58,517 bases of DNA from Saprospiraceae bacterium. GTDB lineage: Bacteria; Bacteroidota; Bacteroidia; Chitinophagales; Saprospiraceae. A program made the position numbers and the translations under genes. The notes under the pieces were generated by a model that was given only the letters and a program-made list of their open reading frames with translations, was not told the DNA's origin and ran no database searches. The stretch lies in assembly GCA_026986005.1 (NCBI GenBank), contig JALSPK010000028.1, positions 1 to 58,517 of the forward strand, read 5' to 3'. This document shows positions 54,595 to 58,517 of this stretch, piece after piece; positions within the stretch are counted from its first letter, which is position 1; every line of letters begins with the position of its first letter.

Positions 54595-56010
54595 TCAGCT
54601 TTGTTTATTCAGCATTTTTATGTTTTGAACTTTGATTCCTATTAGTAACACTATTGTAGCAATAATAAATCCGGGGACAAAAGAGGATTTAGCTTGGAAT
54701 TTGTCCGGATGCAATAGTCCAAAAATAAAAAAAACAATATTTACGATAAATCCTGACGATATACTGTACAATGCTAGTTTACTATAATCACCCGCTTTAT
54801 TGTTTGTCAATGCTAATAATGTGATTGGGACGAATATCGAAATCGTACTGAGTCCTAAGACCATAAGGTCTACTATATTAGGGAATATTAAAGCAATAGC
54901 CATCGCTAAAACTCCAAATATTATGGTTACTATCCTCATGAAAATAGCTTGGCTTGATATGTTTTTTTCCTTCCAAAAATCTTTTACTGCCGAAATTGAA
55001 ATTATATTAAGAAAGCTATCACCGGAAGACATGAGTGCTGATAGCATTCCGACTACTGCAAAAGCAAGAAGAAATCCGTTGCTGTGGTTATTGATGAAAA
55101 TGTATGCAACATCTTTAGGACTACCTACATCCTCAACAGTCAATTTTATAGCCATACCTACTAATGGAAAGATAATATAAAAAGGAAGCATTCCAAGACC
55201 TGAAATTATACTTACTCTTTTAGCTGTTTTTGCGTCTTTAGCAGCTAATATCCTTTGCCAAATATCCATCCTTACCAGTACTGACCAAGATAAGAACACA
55301 AGCAACCCAATCAGAAAAGTATATCCATAATGCGTACCGGTTAGAAATTCATTGGGAAGCTCACTTAACCTTTGTAAGTGACTCGTATCGTTCCATACAC
55401 CGGGAATAAATATCACAAATATCATTATTATGATTGCTATAAATTGAATTATATCCGTAATTATCACACCCGATAGTCCTGCTAAAGCTGTATAAAATAT
55501 GACTATCAGGGCTGATATGATAGTAGCTGCGTTGTATCCTATCTCAAATGTGAATTTCAATAAACTTGCCATCGCAACAAACTGTGCTGCCAGCATAAAA
55601 AAGAAAATAAATATATTAACTCCACTTACTACTAGTGTAAATGTCCTCGAATATTTTTTTGATGTCTTTTGATTGAATATGAAATTAAGATAATTAGGAA
55701 AACTATAAATTTTATTATTTGCACCAAAATCTCTTATCTTTCCTGCATATCGGCTCATTATAAAAAATCCTAACGCATATGCCACTCCAATTCCAATTGC
55801 AGCAAAACCTGATTCGTATCCAAGAGCCATTAATCCAATGGAAGTACCCCCTCCGACAAAAGTTGCTAATGTAGTTGCCACCAACGGGAATGTGCCAGTT
55901 CTCCTATTATTGACCATGTATTGTTCCATGTCCGTGCTACGAACATGTCTCAAAGACAAAACGATTATTAAGATTAGGTATAGAACAATCCAAATTAGCA
56001 ACCAATTCAT
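54595..56010 (-). CDS. Sodium:solute symporter family protein
   Basis: A 471-residue membrane protein with about 12-13 helices, typical of the SSS family (GGGTSIGLMALGYESGFAA near 52-70, LAGLSGVIITDIIQFIAII, SSGDSFLNIISISAVKDFW near 320). Substrate cannot be told. The promoter at 56015-56045 ends so close to the start codon that the mRNA appears to lack a leader. Confidence 0.9.
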   Translation of the reverse strand: MNWLLIWIVLYLILIIVLSLRHVRSTDMEQYMVNNRRTGTFPLVATTLATFVGGGTSIGLMALGYESGFAAIGIGVAYALGFFIMSRYAGKIRDFGANNKIYSFPNYLNFIFNQKTSKKYSRTFTLVVSGVNIFIFFFMLAAQFVAMASLLKFTFEIGYNAATIISALIVIFYTALAGLSGVIITDIIQFIAIIIMIFVIFIPGVWNDTSHLQRLSELPNEFLTGTHYGYTFLIGLLVFLSWSVLVRMDIWQRILAAKDAKTAKRVSIISGLGMLPFYIIFPLVGMAIKLTVEDVGSPKDVAYIFINNHSNGFLLAFAVVGMLSALMSSGDSFLNIISISAVKDFWKEKNISSQAIFMRIVTIIFGVLAMAIALIFPNIVDLMVLGLSTISIFVPITLLALTNNKAGDYSKLALYSISSGFIVNIVFFIFGLLHPDKFQAKSSFVPGFIIATIVLLIGIKVQNIKMLNKQS

Positions 56011-56014
56011 TTTG

Positions 56015-56045
56015 CAAATATATAAGTATACTTTAATTTCACAAA
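56015..56045 (-). promoter_or_regulatory. Promoter of the symporter gene, predicting a leaderless mRNA
   Basis: On the minus strand TTTG (56045-56042), a 19-bp spacer and TATATTTG (56022-56015) are a perfect Bacteroidota promoter. The ATG begins at 56010, only 5 nt after the -7 box, so transcription would start at or almost at the start codon. Confidence 0.7.
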
Positions 56046-56131
56046 AAACCTTGTGATAATGTTTTTTTAAAGCACTTCATAACAAAGAATATCTTAGTTT
56101 AATTAACTTTGCATTCAAAACAAATTTTAAT

Positions 56132-56647
56132 ATGGATACAGTACTAGAGATTATCAAAATAACAGTTCCGGCACTAATTGTTTTTTTAACGGTTTATGTG
56201 TTGATGAAGTATCATTATATGAAAGTGTATACTTTGGAAAAAATGAAATTGAAAAGTGATAATGCTAATAGTACAATGCCACTGAGATTGCATGCCTATG
56301 AAAGATTGGCACTGTTCTGTGAGCGTATTTCTCCTGAGAATATGATATTAAGATTTCGAAAAGAAGCTACTTCAGGAAAAGATTTGGAGCAATTATTGAT
56401 TCTTGCGGTTAAGCAGGAGTATGATCACAATCTTACACAGCAAATATATATATCCGAAAGCCTTTGGAGTATAATTGATATGTGTAAAAGCCAAGTTATA
56501 GAACTTTTGGTCCGAGCAGGTAAAGCTCCAAATTCAGATGATGCTGATGTCTTTTCTGAGATAGTCCTTAATGCTTTGGATGAAAGTAATCCTGTGAGGA
56601 CTACTCTAAAAGCAATACGTAAAGAAGTGGAGATATATTTTAACTAG
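56132..56647 (+). CDS. Membrane-anchored protein of unknown function (Bacteroidota-type, DUF7935-like)
   Basis: A 171-residue protein with one N-terminal membrane helix (ITVPALIVFLTVYVLMKY, about 10-27) and a cytoplasmic helical domain with LRLHAYERLALFCERI (about 51-66) and EYDHNLTQQIYISESLW (about 95-111). This layout is conserved in Bacteroidota proteins of unknown function; the DUF7935 label is from memory and unsure. TAACTTTG at 56104-56111 is a good -7 box. The next gene follows 17 bp later. Confidence 0.7.
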   Translation: MDTVLEIIKITVPALIVFLTVYVLMKYHYMKVYTLEKMKLKSDNANSTMPLRLHAYERLALFCERISPENMILRFRKEATSGKDLEQLLILAVKQEYDHNLTQQIYISESLWSIIDMCKSQVIELLVRAGKAPNSDDADVFSEIVLNALDESNPVRTTLKAIRKEVEIYFN

Positions 56648-56664
56648 TAAAATCATTGGTAAAT

Positions 56665-57411
56665 ATGAAAAATATAATTTTATACTCATTTGTGTTTTTG
56701 TTTGTGTTTTCTTCTTGTAAAACTTATTACTCAATTGACAAGACAAATAGTTCTTTTAATAAAATAGATAAGAAACTAGATGATAAAGATAGTTCTGACA
56801 TAGATTTTATTATAGAACCATACAAAGCTAAGTTGTCAAAGAAAATGAATGAAGTGCTAGGTTATTCTGATGGTTTATTCAAAAGGCAACCGGAGTCAAC
56901 ACTTGGAAACTGGGTTTCTGATGCTATCGCTTCAGGTGCCAAGCGAATTAGTGGTATGAACATTGACTTTGCTATTCAAAACTATGGGGGAATCCGAATT
57001 AGAGAGCTAGCAAAAGGAGGGATTACTTTGGGAAAAATTTATGAGTTGATGCCCTTCAATAATTATGTTGTAATACTAAAAGCAGACGCCAATACAGTCC
57101 AACAACTCATGGATAGGATGGCTTTGTACGGAGGATGGCCAATAAGTAGTTCTGTTCGTTATAAGATTGAAAATGATAAGGCTGTAAATATTTTAATAAA
57201 AGGTAGAAAAATTGATAAGGATAAGATATACACAATTGCAATGCCTGATTATATAGCTAATGGTGGTGATAAATGCACTTTTTTGAAAGAAGCTAAAAGA
57301 GTTGATGTTGACCAAGTTCTTATTAGAGATGTGTTAATAGATGAAGTAAAGCAAACCAATGCTAAAGGTGCTCATATTAACTCAAAAATTGAAGGTAGAG
57401 TAACAAAATGA
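56665..57411 (+). CDS. Lipoprotein consisting of a 5'-nucleotidase C-terminal domain
   Basis: The start chosen is ATG 56665 (MKNIILYSFVFLFVFSSC), giving a lipobox with Cys at 18; the frame runs 3 codons upstream. The 248-residue protein carries the UshA-type substrate domain: ESTLGNWVSDAI, FAIQNYGGIRI and the FNNYVVILK motif, with YTIAMPDYIANGGDKC near the C-terminus. The metallophosphoesterase domain that normally precedes it is missing. In Bacteroidota the two halves are often separate neighbouring genes, but here fmt follows instead, so the partner is elsewhere or lost. Confidence 0.85.
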   Translation: MKNIILYSFVFLFVFSSCKTYYSIDKTNSSFNKIDKKLDDKDSSDIDFIIEPYKAKLSKKMNEVLGYSDGLFKRQPESTLGNWVSDAIASGAKRISGMNIDFAIQNYGGIRIRELAKGGITLGKIYELMPFNNYVVILKADANTVQQLMDRMALYGGWPISSSVRYKIENDKAVNILIKGRKIDKDKIYTIAMPDYIANGGDKCTFLKEAKRVDVDQVLIRDVLIDEVKQTNAKGAHINSKIEGRVTK

Positions 57412-57453
57412 CATGTCTGTTTCAACTATAATTAATGTTTTAAATTTTTCGAT

Positions 57454-58374
57454 ATGAATATTGTATTTATGGGGACTCCCGGATTTGCAGTTCCATCATT
57501 GGATATCCTAAGAAGAAATGGATTTAACATAGTGGGAGTCATTACTTCTGTTGATAAATATGGGGGTAGGGGTATGAAAAAACTCATTGAATCTGATGTT
57601 AAAAAGTACGCATTGCAACATGGTCTTAGAATATTGCAACCTAAAAATTTGAAAGCTACAGAATTTGTAGATGAACTTAAAAGCTTGAAAGCAGATCTGC
57701 AGATTGTTGTTGCTTTTAGAATGTTGCCGGAAGTAGTTTGGGATATGCCTCCTCTAGGTACATACAATTTGCACTCTTCTTTGCTCCCCAAGTTTCGTGG
57801 AGCAGCCCCCATTAACTGGTCGATAATCAGAGGAGAAAAAGAAACCGGAGTGACTTCATTCAAGTTGCAGCATAAAATTGATGTCGGGGATATTTTATTT
57901 CAAGAAAAGATTGCTATAGGAGATGATGAGTCAGCAGGAGAATTGCACGATAGACTTATGGAATTGGGAGCTAAAGTTGTACTTAAAACAGCGAAAGCTA
58001 TAAAAGCAGGAAATGTTGAGTTAAAACCACAGGACTCATCAAAGGCTAGTTCAGCTCCAAAAATATTTAAAGAAGATTGCGAAATAGATTGGAGTAAAAG
58101 TACGAAAGAAGTCTATGATTTTATTAGGGGTTTAAGCCCGTATCCCGGAGCTTGGACTACAATTGACGATAAGATATTTAAGATTTATAAGGGATGGCAA
58201 GAAGAATATGGTCAAGTAGTAATACCCGGGAAGATATTGACGGACAATAAAAGATATTTTAAAATAGCAACAAATGATGGTTTTATCAATGTACTTGATG
58301 TGAAAATGCAAGGGAAAAAAAGGATGGATATAAAGTCTTTCTTAAATGGCTATAAACTAAAAAAAGAAAGCTGA
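57454..58374 (+). CDS. fmt: Methionyl-tRNA formyltransferase
   Basis: A 306-residue enzyme that formylates initiator Met-tRNA. MGTPGFAVPSL (6-16), the catalytic NLHSSLLPKFRGAAPINW block (108-125, with the HSSLLP-x-x-RGA-x-P-x-x-W motif), the GVTSFKLQHKIDVGDIL segment (131-147) and a C-terminal OB-like domain (from about 205, EDCEIDWSKST) are all present. Length is normal (305-315). It follows the 5'-nucleotidase C-terminal gene after a 42-bp gap. Confidence 0.95.
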   Translation: MNIVFMGTPGFAVPSLDILRRNGFNIVGVITSVDKYGGRGMKKLIESDVKKYALQHGLRILQPKNLKATEFVDELKSLKADLQIVVAFRMLPEVVWDMPPLGTYNLHSSLLPKFRGAAPINWSIIRGEKETGVTSFKLQHKIDVGDILFQEKIAIGDDESAGELHDRLMELGAKVVLKTAKAIKAGNVELKPQDSSKASSAPKIFKEDCEIDWSKSTKEVYDFIRGLSPYPGAWTTIDDKIFKIYKGWQEEYGQVVIPGKILTDNKRYFKIATNDGFINVLDVKMQGKKRMDIKSFLNGYKLKKES

Positions 58375-58415
58375 CCCAATAAATTAACAAAAAGATTTGA
58401 GGAGGATTTTGTTGA

Positions 58416-58517
58416 TTAAAAACCTAAGGAAAATATTTCATCAATGGCTTCGGATATATTTTTAAATATACTAAAATCACTTGATTCAAACTCTTCTTCT
58501 TCATATTTAACTTCTTT
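58416..58517 (-). CDS. C-terminal end of a minus-strand gene (partial)
   Basis: On the minus strand the frame is open from the window edge for 33 codons and ends with TAA at 58418-58416. The peptide is acidic (KEVKYEEEEFESSDFSIF, then NISEAIDEIFSLGF). It converges with fmt with a 41-bp gap. Its length and Glu-rich content suggest a real C-terminus, but no family can be named. Confidence 0.4.
   Translation of the reverse strand, partial: KEVKYEEEEFESSDFSIFKNISEAIDEIFSLGF

Overview
The window is chromosomal DNA from an AT-rich member of the Bacteroidota, perhaps of the Saprospiria/Chitinophagia side (the phylum is well supported, the class is a guess). Support comes from a type IX secretion C-terminal sorting domain, promoters of the Bacteroidota form (TTTG near -33, about 19-20 bp, then TAnnTTTG near -7), the NagB plus PIG-L fusion typical of the phylum, DUF4105, DUF2520 and PorT-like barrel proteins, TonB, menaquinone synthesis (MenB) and Kdo synthesis (KdsB). 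There is no prophage, plasmid, CRISPR array or recognisable defence island; most of the window is housekeeping genes in short operons.

Layout. 1-5.1 kb: end of a nucleoside-type MFS transporter, a pabC-pabB-cysK block on the minus strand, a DUF2520 Rossmann protein and a MORN-repeat lipoprotein. 5.1-15.2 kb: PolX-like protein, thiol peroxidase, menB, etfBA, a TPR protein with secG, kdsB, a LysM protein, ychF and a LolD/MacB-type ATPase. 15.3-32.6 kb: barrel protein, NagB/PIG-L fusion, DUF937 protein, truncated Rpn-type ORF, cysteine desulfurase-SelD fusion, a coupled run of hypothetical protein/CPBP protease/M1 peptidase/scpA, a methionine-type aminotransferase, lipid kinase, DUF4105 protein, lpd and a thioredoxin. 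32.7-36.5 kb: parC, tRNA-Leu(UAA), a tandem repeat array and tRNA-Gly(GCC). 36.5-47.5 kb: hydrolase, hbd with a c-type heme lipoprotein, prmC, VOC and RRM proteins, mltG, an FtsE-like ATPase, YjjG-like phosphatase and DoxX, then a murein-peptide pair (LD-carboxypeptidase and dipeptide epimerase). 47.5-58.5 kb: secreted proteins including a T9SS FG-GAP protein, TonB-like protein, a large double AAA+ ATPase, a sodium/solute symporter, a lone 5'-nucleotidase C-terminal domain, fmt, and the end of one more minus-strand gene.

The most unusual element is at 35778-36300: five tandem units of 103-106 bp directly downstream of tRNA-Gly, each carrying a 17-19 of 20 match to the 3' end (T-loop plus acceptor strand) of that tRNA, followed by conserved hairpins. 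A good promoter lies before the tRNA and a strong terminator-like hairpin lies after the array, so tRNA and repeats could form one transcript. The closest precedent I know is the repeat region of the Escherichia coli tyrT operon. Other points of note are a dispersed intergenic repeat family (core TTCTTTTTGCGAT), a 151-bp segment with 12-bp terminal inverted repeats, a PolX protein that has lost its polymerase aspartates, two unusual enzyme fusions, and a predicted leaderless mRNA.
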